A DNA stretch of 64,000 nucleotides from the NCBI GenBank assembly GCA_009746045.1, contig RPFO01000076.1:3873920-3937919 (forward strand), in the 5' to 3' direction. Position 1 is the stretch's first letter; each line of letters begins with the position of its first letter. This DNA is from Mesostigma viride. Taxonomy: Eukaryota; Streptophyta; Mesostigmatophyceae; Mesostigmatales; Mesostigmataceae. Of the stretch, positions 1-9,638 are shown one piece after another. Position numbers and translations under genes: made by a program. The notes beneath the pieces were generated by a model. The model did no database searches, was not told the origin of the DNA, and worked only from the letters and a program-made list of their open reading frames with translations.

Positions 1-488
1 TCTGGATCAGGTCCCCCTTGACCTCCCACCCTGGTATTTATCCTGCCAATGGATGCCGACCTTCTTGCGTTGGTCTTCCAGCAGCTCCTTCAGCTCAGCC
101 ACGTACAGTGCCCAGGCCTTATTGGCCTTCTTGCACTCCCTGGTCAGGTCCTTAATCTGGTCAGTACACTTGCCAAAAGTGCTACTTCCTATCCAGATTT
201 GATAGTAATTTGTACCACCGTACAAGCTAGGGAACCCTTCCAATCCTCCACAAACTCTTCAGCCTGCTTAGGCTTGGAGTCTGAGGTTACAGGCTGCAGC
301 TGATTGACAATTAAAAGACCCTGTGTGGTGAGATCAAAGCCATGAACAGCTTGTGCATTATTATTATTGTGAGGAAGGTTGGTAATCTCTCCGGTAACCC
401 CCACGTCATCTACGTGAGCGGTTCCACTACCAGCACCACCATTATTCCCACTGGCTGGGGCACCTTTGCTACGGCGCCCGTCTGCCAT
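1..488 (-). pseudogene. Copia-I gag, N-terminal part, frameshifted
   Basis: The reading begins MADGRRSKGAPASGNN near 488 and matches the gag N-termini at 13298 (minus) and 53388 (plus). It runs in one frame to about position 189-245 and then continues in another frame (GFPSLYGGTNYYQIW) to the window edge, so a small indel near 240 breaks it. The zinc knuckle and the pol region lie outside the window. Gag would form the retrotransposon capsid. The family assignment is secure because the protein is nearly identical to two longer copies here. Confidence 0.85.
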
Positions 489-690
489 TCTGCACTACAA
501 GCTATTCAAAGAACACCTTAGCAAAGCAGCAGAAAATATGTACAAAATTTGTCGCCACTGCCGCCTGCGCCGGTGTCGCTGCCGCCCCCGCGAATTGCCG
601 CCGAAAATTCGACAAAAATGTCGACGAGCACTGGAGAAAAATTGGCCGACTAGTAGTCAAGGCCCCGGAAGTCGCAGTACTCGTATAAAC

Positions 691-1359
691 TCAGGATCCT
701 CCATATCCGGCGTGTGTGCCGGACCTGCACCGGTATGTATTAAAACCGGTGTGCTTCCCGTCGCGAAGTTGCGCGCGCCGACGCGCGACGAGGCGCAGAG
801 GATGAGTAAAAATGGAAAATTCCCACCCTGCGGGAATCCACTCTCGCAGAGATGCGAGAAAAGCCACCAGGTTAATAAGAACCTGGCGTTCGCGACTGCG
901 TACGCCGCGTGTGAGCAGCGACAGCAACGCGAGATCCTGAAACAAATTTGTCGACACCGCCGGCGCGCCCCCCGTGCGTAGCGATGCCCAGTTTTGTAAG
1001 TTTCTCTGGTAACCGGTGAGCGAAGAGATGGCGTTATCCAACTCCTCGATGGCAGTGGTGACCTCGTTCACCGACCGCAAACCTCCCCGCACCTGGACCG
1101 TAAACTGCGATAAAATGTTGCGAATCTGGTCCAACAGTGCGCGTATAGCCGGCACCAGTGCTGGCAAATCGGGGTCCTCGGGGTTATCCCCGAGCAATGG
1201 AAGAACTGCGCGCTGCCGACGATGAAGTTCGTCGAGCGAGATCGTGACTTCGTCGAGCAATTGCTGCCACGACGGCGCAGTCGGTCTTGACGGAGGACCA
1301 GCCGGCGGAGCGGCTATTTCCTCATCGGCGGGAATCCGGAATTCTTCAGAATTTGGCAT
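691..1359 (-). CDS. Copia-I ORF-A, accessory ORF upstream of gag (C-terminus shifted)
   Basis: The start MPNSEEFRIPADEEI lies just inside the LTR, and most of the protein matches the intact ORF-A copies at 13465-14181 and 52509-53219. A small indel near 815 shifts the frame after the WEF residues, so the C-terminal third differs from the other copies. The protein is rich in helical, leucine-containing segments and I recognise no enzyme motif. Its position between LTR and gag is conserved in all three Copia-I copies. The function is unknown; a gag-like or structural role is only a guess. Confidence 0.7.
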   Translation of the reverse strand: MPNSEEFRIPADEEIAAPPAGPPSRPTAPSWQQLLDEVTISLDELHRRQRAVLPLLGDNPEDPDLPALVPAIRALLDQIRNILSQFTVQVRGGLRSVNEVTTAIEELDNAISSLTGYQRNLQNWASLRTGGAPAVSTNLFQDLALLSLLTRGVRSRERQVLINLVAFLASLREWIPAGWEFSIFTHPLRLVARRRAQLRDGKHTGFNTYRCRSGTHAGYGGS

Positions 1360-1383
1360 CTTTTTAACGAGGCGTGTAATACG

Positions 1384-1999
1384 AGTTGTAAGCGTGAGAA
1401 TGCCACGAATTCCGCCATGGTTCTTGCAGGAAGTTGCCTTTATTAATAACAGGAAACACAGACGTAAGTCACGTCACTTCCAAGACTGCACGCAGCACAG
1501 ACGACAGGGTCGCAGTGCCAAGAGAACGTGCACGCAAGAACTAGCGTCCCGGTGCGACCAAGTCACACATATAGGTTGTTAGGGACGCGTCCAAGTAATC
1601 AGCTGCACTGTCACAGCCGAACTGTCAATCAATTGATTACACAGACTCTGGCACGCCTTTGGCGCGCAGATCTATCAATTGTCCATACGGCTAGTCCTGT
1701 GGACCTATCCGTACACTACTCAGCATCAATTGTCTCATAGGTCCTGGCGCGCTACAGTGCGCCTACCTATCAATTGACCATCAAGTCCTGTACAAGTCCT
1801 GTCAACGTCCTGCGGACTATCAAAGTGACACTTGTACATCCTGTGTCCGTACGCGCCCACAGTGGCGCGCCGGGTACTGTCGGCACAGCCTAGGAAACGT
1901 CATAACTTTTACGTTCCTTAACCAAATGAGGCGTTCAAGGTGCCGTTGGAAAGAGCGTAACAATCTCTATCCATCTAACGTAAATCCTTTACGTTAACT
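1384..1999 (-). repeat. Copia-I LTR (copy 1, 5' LTR), 616 bp
   Basis: On the minus strand it starts AGTTAACGTAAAGG at 1999 and ends ...TACAACT at 1384. Its length equals the 616-bp LTRs at 14206-14821 and 51869-52484, and the sequence is nearly identical. The ends are AGTT...AACT rather than the usual TG...CA. A TATA-like and an AATAAA-like motif occur at the same places as in the full-length copy. Confidence 0.9.
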
Positions 2000-2917
2000 A
2001 ATCCAAGTCCCTACTTCTGGCCATCTGCCTGTGCACAAACTGCACCATCCCCATGGAGTCTGTTTTTAGAAGAGTGGTAACCTGAAGTGGCCAAGGGGTG
2101 TTAGAAGTCATCTGATGAAGCAACTCCTTCAGATAAAGGCTTGTGTGAATGCCTTCACAAATAGCCCTGCATTCTGCCACATCACTGCTGACAGCCACCC
2201 GTTTGTGCAGGCGACTAAACCAGCTCACCAAACTCCCCAGGCCTTCCTGTCTGAGCACAAAGAGCCCTGCAGCCCTGCCTCTGACCTTGGAGACCTGCCT
2301 GCTGTCCATTGAGCTATCCACATACAGCTCCATGCAAATGGGTTGTGATAAATCCACTGCAGACAACAGAATGCCAGATGAAGCCCTGACCTGATCAGCC
2401 ACCTTGGCAGACCCTAGCTCCACCAGCATGTCACCAGGCAACCTGGCTATGACCATAAGGTCTGGCCTGGAAATGCCTGCCACCCAAGCAACCATGCCCC
2501 TCACCATGGGACACAGTGCCTGTGTGATGACTGGAGGAAGCTTGCTAATGAGGGTCTCTTGATAATCATTGCCCCCCACCAGCAGCATACGCCACTCCCC
2601 CCTCTTCTTCACCAGTGTGGCCTCCATGCCCACAAACAGCAGAGGCTCATTCTCCACCTGCCATTGCTCCCTACCCAGAGGAAACTTGGACTTAATGATG
2701 GAGATCAGCTCCTTAAGCCACGACGTGGGAGCTATCAGATGTAGGTCATCCCCGTGCAGCGAAGCATACACTGGTAGGCCTTCCCATTGCCCCAGAAACA
2801 GACAGGGGTCTACAGGAGAGACCTTCAAGTTGCAATGCTCCTTCAGGAAACGGTTTAAAGTCTCCCTCCAGATTATTGGACTTGACCTCAGGCCCTCCAG
2901 GCCCTTGAGGATTTTAA
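2000..2917 (-). pseudogene. Copia-I RT (C-terminal) and RNase H fragment (copy 2)
   Basis: The translation contains the copia RT block KGLEGLRSSPIIWRETLNRF, the active-site variant SLHGDDLHLI and an RNase H region. RNase H residues are visible as YVDSSMD, SSDVAECRA and KTDSMGM. It ends at RSRDLD where Copia-I copy 1 is inserted, so the conserved NPADALTK end is missing. The N-terminal half of RT is found 6.7 kb away at 9639-10224. The enzyme would copy the element RNA into DNA and degrade the RNA template. This copy cannot encode an intact protein. Confidence 0.9.
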
Positions 2918-3960
2918 CCATGGTCCGCCGATGCGGTCCATTTGGACCACAACTCACGTAACGTAAATGTAACGCGTAATTCCGTGACCTGCGACGTAAG
3001 TGACGTAACGTAAATATGTCCGGCCGGTCGGGGCAGACCCAACGTGAATGAAAATGCTTAGGTTGGGTAGGTAATTGCGCCATAGCCCAGTAAATACCAC
3101 CACTTTCTTGCAGGCAGTCACGTGACTTTTGCTAACATTTTTTACCGTTGCGCGCGCGCATAGCGAGATATGGCTGTCAGCGTGCCATTTTTTGGCAATT
3201 TAGGGTTCCGCAGCTTGAAATTGGTCAGATGATGACCCCTGAACGATGATGCATTATTTTGGTACGTCAAGAATGATCAGATTTATGCTGTTGAGGAAAT
3301 ACGCAGTGGCTATTACCTCTGTCTTGGTAGTCACTGTCAGACGAGACTTCCCGTTTGGTATCGCCTGTTTCCTTTGGTTCTTGGGAGTTTCCGTCTGCCT
3401 GGGCCTCCCGCGTCTTTACGAAAGTCCGCTGCGCCATTTGCTGGGAACGTGGAAGCGTTAGACGTCATCTTTGCACATATCTTCAACATGGTAATGATGA
3501 CGGATGCATGGATAGAGCGGCTATGGCCGCCTCTCCCACTAGTAGCTGCATAAGTGACGTATGAGCATGCCGGCCAGCGGAACCCGGCCAGGTCATGATC
3601 GAGGCAGGTACGGCAATGCATTTGCACGTTGTTTGCAGGGCAACTCGTACGTTCTTACATGTCTTTTGATGAGTAGGATAGTGGTTACTGCAACAGCTTT
3701 CCATGCCTGCTCTAGGAGGGGTATTAGCCATTATGGTGCATAATTTGTGGCACTTCTTTGGGGGATATCGTTCAGTGATGGCAAGTTGGCGTCATGTTTG
3801 GATTCCAGCAGGTTTGGCACTCTATTGTGGTCATTTATATTGCATAATTGTATAGCATGGCATAGTTGGCTGTTTGCGCGTGCGTAAGCCACACATGTAC
3901 ACGCGTGCATTATACATGTCAAATGGGGTATCCGGGTGGTTTGACCGAAGGAAAGCACCA
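2918..3960. other. Non-coding flank of the block inserted in Copia-I copy 2
   Basis: This 1.04-kb stretch separates the broken Copia-I RT from the DIRS/PAT element. It has repeated CGTAACGTAAAT-type words near 2955-3015 but no recognisable protein. No terminal repeat was found matching the other edge of the block (9352-9638). Its origin is unknown; it may be the left part of an older insertion into which the DIRS/PAT element later moved. Confidence 0.4.
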
Positions 3961-4094
3961 TTCTATTAACCGTGGAACTCCAGGGTAACCAGACTCTTTA
4001 TTAAAACAATAAGTAGAGCACATCGGGAAGTGGCCCTCAACTGGCCATCCTTACCCATGGGAACACTTTATGTCCAAAAAGGCTAGCCTTACCC
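3961..4094 (-). repeat. DIRS/PAT split direct repeat, B2 copy (134 bp)
   Basis: Identical to 4507-4640 over 134 bp, starting TTCTATTAACCG and ending GCCTTACCC on the plus strand. It is the outer end of the element. It contains a TTTATTAAAAC stretch resembling a processing or polyadenylation region. Confidence 0.93.
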
Positions 4095-4127
4095 CCAAAC
4101 AGGCAACACACAGGGAGGGCGGGTGGG

Positions 4128-4508
4128 AAAACAAAAGAGACCGCCATGAGCTAGGTGAGCAAGCTTTTATCGTGTTTCAAGGCCAACGGCTCTCTACCAA
4201 CGGCCAGATCCGGCAACGGCCTCTAAACAGTTTTAGCCGTCAAGTTTTACTTCAGATATTGCCTGTTGCAAACCCGTCCGCAATCACAGATCTGCTAGGA
4301 GAACCTAGACGCAAAAATCCGTCGTCAAGGTACTCAGCACACCGTCAAGGTATGGGCCGCAACAATTAGGCCATATCTTCCGTAATACTCGTACACTAGA
4401 AGCCTAATCAACCTTATTACGATCACATCACCCAGCTCTATTTCACCTAGCATCAGCGGCTCCCCTTCCGTATCACTATAAAGAAACTATGTTCAGAGAA
4501 CCCCGATT
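4128..4508 (-). repeat. DIRS/PAT split direct repeat, A2 copy (381 bp)
   Basis: Matches 8971-9351 end to end (381 bp), from AAAACAAAAGAGACC to GAACCCCGATT on the plus strand. It overlaps the start of the 4507-4640 repeat by two bases, the tight packing expected for split direct repeats used as a template for circular DNA formation. Confidence 0.93.
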
Positions 4509-4640
4509 CTATTAACCGTGGAACTCCAGGGTAACCAGACTCTTTATTAAAACAATAAGTAGAGCACATCGGGAAGTGGCCCTCAACTGGCCATCCTTAC
4601 CCATGGGAACACTTTATGTCCAAAAAGGCTAGCCTTACCC
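4507..4640 (-). repeat. DIRS/PAT split direct repeat, B1 copy (134 bp)
   Basis: Internal copy of the 134-bp repeat, lying directly downstream of the recombinase ORF and identical to 3961-4094. Confidence 0.93.
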
Positions 4641-4716
4641 TTACATCCCTCCCTGGCGACCCAAGCCAGGGGCAAAACAAAAACCGGTGGACGCATAAGA
4701 CAAGAATGAAGGGAAC

Positions 4717-5553
4717 TTAAGAGGAAGGCAGAGAAAAGACGCTCCGCCAAATGCGCGGGGGGCAGGCGGCGATAGCCCGAACCAGGGCGTCAGGAAGGGT
4801 GAGGGCCAAGCTCCGGTGCAATCCCACATAGTGGGCGACAGTTTTGCTGCTGCGCCAGCGACCCCGATGCTGAATATCAGCCATGCTGCGCTGCCGCAAA
4901 AAATCATAGGTAGCCCCCCCATGCCGCAGCCCGTGAATGGTAAACACCGTGTCGACCCCCAAAGCTTGCGTGGCCTGATGCCAAACCCGGCTGAACTGGG
5001 CATAATCGTAAGGGAACACCCGCTCCCAGGCCGCCTTGCCACGCATACAAGCCCGCAAGAGGGTCTCAGTCATGACATCCTCGATCACCACAGACTGCAC
5101 CTCCCCCTTAGCCGTCTTAGCTGACATCAACAACAAGGCGCCCCGCTGCGAACCCCGCAACCGAACATCAGGCTGCAAGCGCACATGGCCGACCAACAGG
5201 TTGAGCGCCTCCGATACCCGCAGGTATTGTTGGAAAATAACGATGACCATCATAGCCGCACGAGGCTGCCGCTGGAGCACCATAGTACAAGCAAGCGCAA
5301 ACGCAGCCTCCCATGGAATGGGGGGGGGGCACGAGGGGGTGCCAACGTGCGCCAGCCAGCCAAAACACTTCGTGCCAAGGCCCAATCCCGCACCTCCCGG
5401 GGGAAGTACAAATTCAGGCCCATAAGCGCATTGACACACAACTGGCGGCTGTAACACCGTGAGTGCGCCCAAGCGACATACTCGCAATAGTATTCCTCTA
5501 TCGTCAAGCCGCGCAACAAGCTGCCAACCCGACCCCGCCGGCTCGCCCACCAT
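4717..5553 (-). CDS. DIRS/PAT tyrosine recombinase domain
   Basis: This is the C-terminal catalytic region of a phage-integrase-type tyrosine recombinase that would insert the circular DNA copy of the element. Box I is visible as YLRVSEALNL with its arginine. Box II is HGLRHGGATYDFL (H..R), then HRGRW and the nucleophile in VAHYVGLH, so the R-H-R-H/W-Y set is intact. Its N-terminal SAM-like half (MVYHRGLRSFFAWWASRRGR) is encoded in the RT-RNase H frame. The two frames meet near 5321-5330 at a run of about nine G/C bases. The likely ancestral state is a single RT-RNase H-recombinase ORF, broken by a one-base homopolymer change that could be real or an assembly error. The part upstream of about 5330 in this frame is probably not translated. 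Confidence 0.9.
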   Translation of the reverse strand: MVGEPAGSGWQLVARLDDRGILLRVCRLGALTVLQPPVVCQCAYGPEFVLPPGGAGLGLGTKCFGWLAHVGTPSCPPPIPWEAAFALACTMVLQRQPRAAMMVIVIFQQYLRVSEALNLLVGHVRLQPDVRLRGSQRGALLLMSAKTAKGEVQSVVIEDVMTETLLRACMRGKAAWERVFPYDYAQFSRVWHQATQALGVDTVFTIHGLRHGGATYDFLRQRSMADIQHRGRWRSSKTVAHYVGLHRSLALTLPDALVRAIAACPPRIWRSVFSLPSS

Positions 5554-7793
5554 GCGAAAAAGGACCTAAGACCCCGATGGTAAACCATCAAAGTAGCCGG
5601 CTTCACCTTGCCCTCAAGAAGGGTCAAGTAGCTAGCGCCAAGCCGAGGCCCGGGATTGGGATGAACACCCTCGCGAGTCAAATCGCGGACCCACCCGGCC
5701 ACCGAGGCAGCCATGGAAAGCCCCCGCGAAGGCCCATCCGCAGGCTGAAGCTCACTTGGCGTCCAGACCCATTGTGAGCGGCTGCCGGTGACCAACGTAA
5801 GAGCGCACAACCGGCGGCATTGCTTGTTTAACCGGTAAGAAGAGGAACGCCCTTTAGCCAAGCAGCCCAAAGCGGCAGTGGAGTCCACTAACCTCACCAC
5901 CCGCTTACCCCATGTTCCGAGGTTCCGGGCCGAGCGCTCCACCCCCTTCACAGCGGCCCGCACTTCCTTCTCGTTGATGTGCATGGTCGAATCGCGCCAG
6001 CGACTCTTGATCCCGACGCGCCATCGCCCGTGGATGATGGCTTTTTCCGCGGCCTTGGTCAAGGGTCTAGGCCCGGCATACATGGCCTCACCTGGGGTGA
6101 GGAGGGTTGGGTAACCCCGCACCTCCCGGGCCCGAGCTAATTCCGTCACCTCAGCTGGGGCCATCTCAGCGTAGACAACCCCCTGCCCAAAACTAGACGC
6201 ATCCGAGGCCACCACCACCGGAGCCAGGGCAGCCCCCCGGTCCACACGGAGCATGGGGGCCAACGCCATGGCACACTCGAGCTCATCGCGCACACCTTGC
6301 CACAAAGGTCGCGTTCGCTGGCCCCACCCCTTGAGGTTGATGAACTTAAAACTCTGCTGCCATATGGACAAGCAAGTGCGGCTGAGCATCTGCAGCCACA
6401 CCCACCGGCCCACGACGGCCGCCAGCGCCTCAGCGGTAGCGCGTCCCCTCTCGAGGAGTACACGAGTGTGCGCAACCACAAGGGTGAGCTGCTTAGCTGT
6501 CGGCTCCAACACCCCATCCCGCCGGTGAACAACACCCAGAGCTTCTAGCTCGTCCTCCCCCTCCGGGCTAGCCATGATCGTCTTGTCCTTGGAGGGCACA
6601 AGGTTGTTAGGCGCGTACCCGTCTTCAATAGCACTCGCGATTAAGCGATTCACCGCCTCGCACGTGCGCCCATTGCTGACCACCAGGTCATCAATAGTGA
6701 TGGATACCATAGGGGCAGGGGGGTCCTCAAGGTCGATTTGCATCTCCCTCGTGCTCTCCTCCTTGTACTCGATGGCTAGGGCGGTTGGGTTACCCCATGC
6801 ATTCCGAAGCACGGTCAGCTCCCCTACACTTGTGAGGCGGTTCACCTGCCGTCTAGGATCCAAAGCGCCCGTGGCATAGAGGACCATCTCATGGATGGCT
6901 TCCCCTAGCGCTACAGCGTGGGAGTGCCCCATGGCCAGCACTTTCAGCACTGGCCACACCCTCCTCCGCCGCCCCGGCAGCCCGACATCGGTGGACCACA
7001 CATCAGGTAGCCCTTGATAATCCCACCACCACTCCGGCACTTGGATGGTATAGTAATACGAGACCAGATCGCTCTTGGCCGTGTAGCACCGACCCTTGAT
7101 ATAGACCTCCGAGTATATGCCCAGGTGGGGTAACACCGTCTTAGGGGGGTCCACCCACAGTGCGTTCCCCAACTTCTTATTCACAATGAGCCTTAACTCC
7201 CCCACTCCTTTGGCCACCCCAAAACATCCGTCTACCCACTTTGGCCGCGTCTCTCGGAACTCCACCATCCCCACGTCCGCTGCCCTCCCCATCAACTTGC
7301 CCCACTCCGCCATGGTGCACCCTCGGCTGGGGGCAGGTACATTCCAATACCTCGCACTGGCAGCCACCTCCGGCTTGATGCAGTTGGCTTCGCTCGCGTA
7401 CACCTCTCGCCAACTAGGTCGTAGCGCCAGCAAATCCAGCAGCTTCGCCTTTCCTGCCACCTCGCGCTTCGGCAGACTCACCCGCTCCGCCACAAGTTGT
7501 TCATACTTATTACATTTCCCATAGATTAGATCACTTCCTTCTGCGGGGCCTGTCGCAACGCCGGTTACGCGGCGACTGTACCACTCGCAGTGCTTCTTGA
7601 CCCTTTTCAGGGCCTCCGCCGTTCCTCTGGAGCACGCGCCTCCAGATTTAGGCGGAGGGTCTGCCCCCCCGTGCCATAGCCAATTCAACCACGTAATCAC
7701 CTTGTGTTGTAGAGTGAAGGTCCGGCGGCGGCGAGTTGCACGCTGGCGTCTGCGTGCTGACCTCACTCTCCCCCACGTAGTGCTTAGAGGCAT
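5250..7793 (-). CDS. DIRS/PAT reverse transcriptase-RNase H (plus recombinase N-terminus)
   Basis: The likely start is the ATG at 7793 (MPLSTTWGRV), which overlaps the end of the gag ORF only slightly upstream. RT motifs include the palm region ending in MVSITIDDLVVSNG (catalytic DD near 6690). RNase H is visible as VVASDASSFGQG, INEKEVRAAV and VDSTAALGC, ending at ADGPSRG. After RNase H comes EGVHPNPGP (5646-5672), which resembles a 2A ribosome-skipping motif, then the N-terminal helices of the tyrosine recombinase. The frame shifts near 5325 at a G/C run. The open frame continues upstream of 7793 to about 8231, so a gag-pol frameshift start is also possible. Confidence 0.9.
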   Translation of the reverse strand: MPLSTTWGRVRSARRRQRATRRRRTFTLQHKVITWLNWLWHGGADPPPKSGGACSRGTAEALKRVKKHCEWYSRRVTGVATGPAEGSDLIYGKCNKYEQLVAERVSLPKREVAGKAKLLDLLALRPSWREVYASEANCIKPEVAASARYWNVPAPSRGCTMAEWGKLMGRAADVGMVEFRETRPKWVDGCFGVAKGVGELRLIVNKKLGNALWVDPPKTVLPHLGIYSEVYIKGRCYTAKSDLVSYYYTIQVPEWWWDYQGLPDVWSTDVGLPGRRRRVWPVLKVLAMGHSHAVALGEAIHEMVLYATGALDPRRQVNRLTSVGELTVLRNAWGNPTALAIEYKEESTREMQIDLEDPPAPMVSITIDDLVVSNGRTCEAVNRLIASAIEDGYAPNNLVPSKDKTIMASPEGEDELEALGVVHRRDGVLEPTAKQLTLVVAHTRVLLERGRATAEALAAVVGRWVWLQMLSRTCLSIWQQSFKFINLKGWGQRTRPLWQGVRDELECAMALAPMLRVDRGAALAPVVVASDASSFGQGVVYAEMAPAEVTELARAREVRGYPTLLTPGEAMYAGPRPLTKAAEKAIIHGRWRVGIKSRWRDSTMHINEKEVRAAVKGVERSARNLGTWGKRVVRLVDSTAALGCLAKGRSSSYRLNKQCRRLCALTLVTGSRSQWVWTPSELQPADGPSRGLSMAASVAGWVRDLTREGVHPNPGPRLGASYLTLLEGKVKPATLMVYHRGLRSFFAWWASRRGRVGSLLRGLTIEEYYCEYVAWAHSRCYSRQLCVNALMGLNLYFPREVRDWALARSVLAGWRTLAPPRAPPPFHGRLRLRLLVLWCSSGSLVRL
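5646..5672 (-). other. 2A-like motif between RNase H and recombinase
   Basis: The translated residues EGVHPNPGP end in the NPGP signature of 2A/CHYSEL ribosome-skipping peptides. The usual D-(V/I)-E-x before NPGP is here G-V-H-P, so activity is uncertain. The location, between RNase H and the recombinase, is where separation of the two enzymes would be useful. Confidence 0.5.
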
Positions 7794-7840
7794 TGTAGGA
7801 AGAGGCAGTGGGAAGGGGGAGCGGTTTACCCTTTCGGTGT

Positions 7841-8899
7841 TTACTTGGTTTGCTGGGCCTTGCCCAGCTTCTCCATCATCGTGGCGCTTTGCAGGGCCAT
7901 CTTCATGGCCGGGTTGCTCACCAAGGAGGCATCTTCCTTGAGAGCAAGGAGGTGGCCAGCCACCTTCCACCCTCCTGACCCCTGGCTCTCCACTAGGAGC
8001 ATGGCTGCCACCACCCTCATGAGATACTCTACCCCAGCCAACTCCCCGGCTGCCGGCCCCAACTCCTTGAAGAGTGTGTCCATGGCCAGGGCGATGTTCA
8101 TGACCACCTTCCTGCTTTCCTGGTTCCTCCACCCCCCTTGGCGAGTAGCCATGATCCAACTCTTTATCCCCCCTCCATTGTCGTTGGCATCCTCGAGCAC
8201 CTCGGGGAGCACTCTCTCTTGCACCCTCCAATTCACCACTTGTGCTCGAGTGGGCAGCGTCACCCCTTTGGTCTTTTTCGGCTTCCTGGAAGCCCCATCT
8301 GCCCCGGCCAGCGCATCCTTCAATTTCGTCAGGAAATCCTCTTCCTCGGACTCCTCCTCCTCCTCCTCTTCTTTGCCCGCCTGCCCCTGCTTGCCAATAA
8401 TAGCCGCCAGCTCCAAGAGCTGCTCCCTCACATCCCCCGCGGCCTTTCCCTTGCTCGGGGCTGGGCTTCCGACTTTTTTCGTCCCCTTTTTCGCCCCTTT
8501 CGTGGGCCGGCGTGGTGGCTGCATCTCCTCTTCGTCCGAGTCCGCCAAGTCCCGGGCGCTTTGGAGGGCTGCCACTAGCGCTTCGTTTGGGTCCGCTGCT
8601 GCCAGAATTTCAGGCCCGTCCACGTGGTCGACCAGCAGTCCAACGACGGACTCCAGCTGGGCCGCAGACCACCGGCTGACAGTAGTTACCCAGTCGGTCC
8701 CGAGGACCGCCTCAAAGGCAGCGCACACTTCAGGCAGGCCCGAGCAAGTGGAGAGCTCCTGATGGAGCCTTTTCTTCTGCGTCGGCCAGCCTAGTCGGCC
8801 CTTTCCCGTCTGTTTAGTAGCTGTCGGCACCTCGGGATTAGCTTTCGGTAATTGCTTCCCAGCACCTGTCGAACCTGGCTTCCGCCCGGGCTTCGGCAT
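7841..8899 (-). CDS. DIRS/PAT ORF1 (gag-like protein, 352 aa)
   Basis: Starts at ATG 8899 (MPKPGRKPGSTGAG) and ends 48 bp before the RT start at 7793. The N-terminus is basic and low-complexity. The middle contains an acidic run (EEEEEEESEEED) followed by basic lysine-rich stretches, and the C-terminal third is helical. No zinc knuckle is visible, which is common for DIRS ORF1 proteins. By position it is the putative structural or nucleic-acid-binding protein of the element. There is no catalytic motif and no recognised family beyond this context. Confidence 0.75.
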   Translation of the reverse strand: MPKPGRKPGSTGAGKQLPKANPEVPTATKQTGKGRLGWPTQKKRLHQELSTCSGLPEVCAAFEAVLGTDWVTTVSRWSAAQLESVVGLLVDHVDGPEILAAADPNEALVAALQSARDLADSDEEEMQPPRRPTKGAKKGTKKVGSPAPSKGKAAGDVREQLLELAAIIGKQGQAGKEEEEEEESEEEDFLTKLKDALAGADGASRKPKKTKGVTLPTRAQVVNWRVQERVLPEVLEDANDNGGGIKSWIMATRQGGWRNQESRKVVMNIALAMDTLFKELGPAAGELAGVEYLMRVVAAMLLVESQGSGGWKVAGHLLALKEDASLVSNPAMKMALQSATMMEKLGKAQQTK

Positions 8900-8970
8900 C
8901 CCAGCCGCTTTGCAGAAAGGAATTCTGGGCGTCAGCTACGCTGCCCCTGACCCCTGTCGCCGCCTTCGTT

Positions 8971-9351
8971 AAAACAAAAGAGACCGCCATGAGCTAGGTG
9001 AGCAAGCTTTTATCGTGTTTCAAGGCCAACGGCTCTCTACCAACGGCCAGATCCGGCAACGGCCTCTAAACAGTTTTAGCCGTCAAGTTTTACTTCAGAT
9101 ATTGCCTGTTGCAAACCCGTCCGCAATCACAGATCTGCTAGGAGAACCTAGACGCAAAAATCCGTCGTCAAGGTACTCAGCACACCGTCAAGGTATGGGC
9201 CGCAACAATTAGGCCATATCTTCCGTAATACTCGTACACTAGAAGCCTAATCAACCTTATTACGATCACATCACCCAGCTCTATTTCACCTAGCATCAGC
9301 GGCTCCCCTTCCGTATCACTATAAAGAAACTATGTTCAGAGAACCCCGATT
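8971..9351 (-). repeat. DIRS/PAT split direct repeat, A1 copy (381 bp)
   Basis: 5' repeat of the element on the minus strand, matching 4128-4508 over its full length. It precedes ORF1 and probably carries the promoter. Confidence 0.93.
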
Positions 9352-9638
9352 GGACTATCCAACTAAATTGTCCAATGTTGGTATTGAGGTTTCTGACCCC
9401 CCCCCTGAGAAAAATGGGGGGGTGTACTTTTTCTTGCACGGAAACGATCGTCTTTTGGCCAACTTTGGTTGGAGCTATTATCCAAATGCCTTGATATACC
9501 AATGGTATTATTGCATATTCTGAAAGCCCTTGAAGTGTAGATATTCCTAGTACCGGGGTTGAGGGTATTTGGAGTTGTGGTCTAGGAGTTATGATTTTTT
9601 TCATTTTCAGGGGTCAAAAAACCAAAAAAAGTGACGGC
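9352..9638. other. Right flank of the block inserted in Copia-I copy 2
   Basis: 287 bp between the DIRS/PAT element and the Copia-I RT fragment, with a C8 run near 9399 and an A-rich end. No ORF or terminal repeat is supported. Copia-I sequence resumes at 9639 with GGAACTCC. Confidence 0.4.

Larger units (their letters stand above)
1..1999 (-). mobile_element. Copia-I copy 1 (left-truncated by window)
   Basis: This is the 5' part of a Copia-I LTR retrotransposon on the minus strand: LTR (1384-1999), ORF-A (691-1359), then the start of gag (1-488), running off the window. Its outer end reads ...GTTAACT on the plus strand, directly followed by AATCC (2000-2004). This is the expected position of a 5-bp target duplication whose partner is outside the window. 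The insertion lies inside the RNase H region of Copia-I copy 2, so it is a same-family nested insertion. Confidence 0.9.
3961..9351 (-). mobile_element. DIRS/PAT-type tyrosine-recombinase retrotransposon, complete structure
   Basis: On the minus strand the order is repeat (9351-8971), gag-like ORF, RT-RNase H-tyrosine recombinase, a 134-bp repeat (4640-4507), a second copy of the first repeat (4508-4128), and a second copy of the 134-bp repeat (4094-3961). This A1-ORFs-B1-A2-B2 arrangement is the split-direct-repeat structure of PAT/Ngaro/Kangaroo-type DIRS elements. They integrate by tyrosine recombinase and make no target duplication, and none is seen here. I see no DIRS-type methyltransferase domain, which favours a PAT/Ngaro-like subtype. 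Confidence 0.93.
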
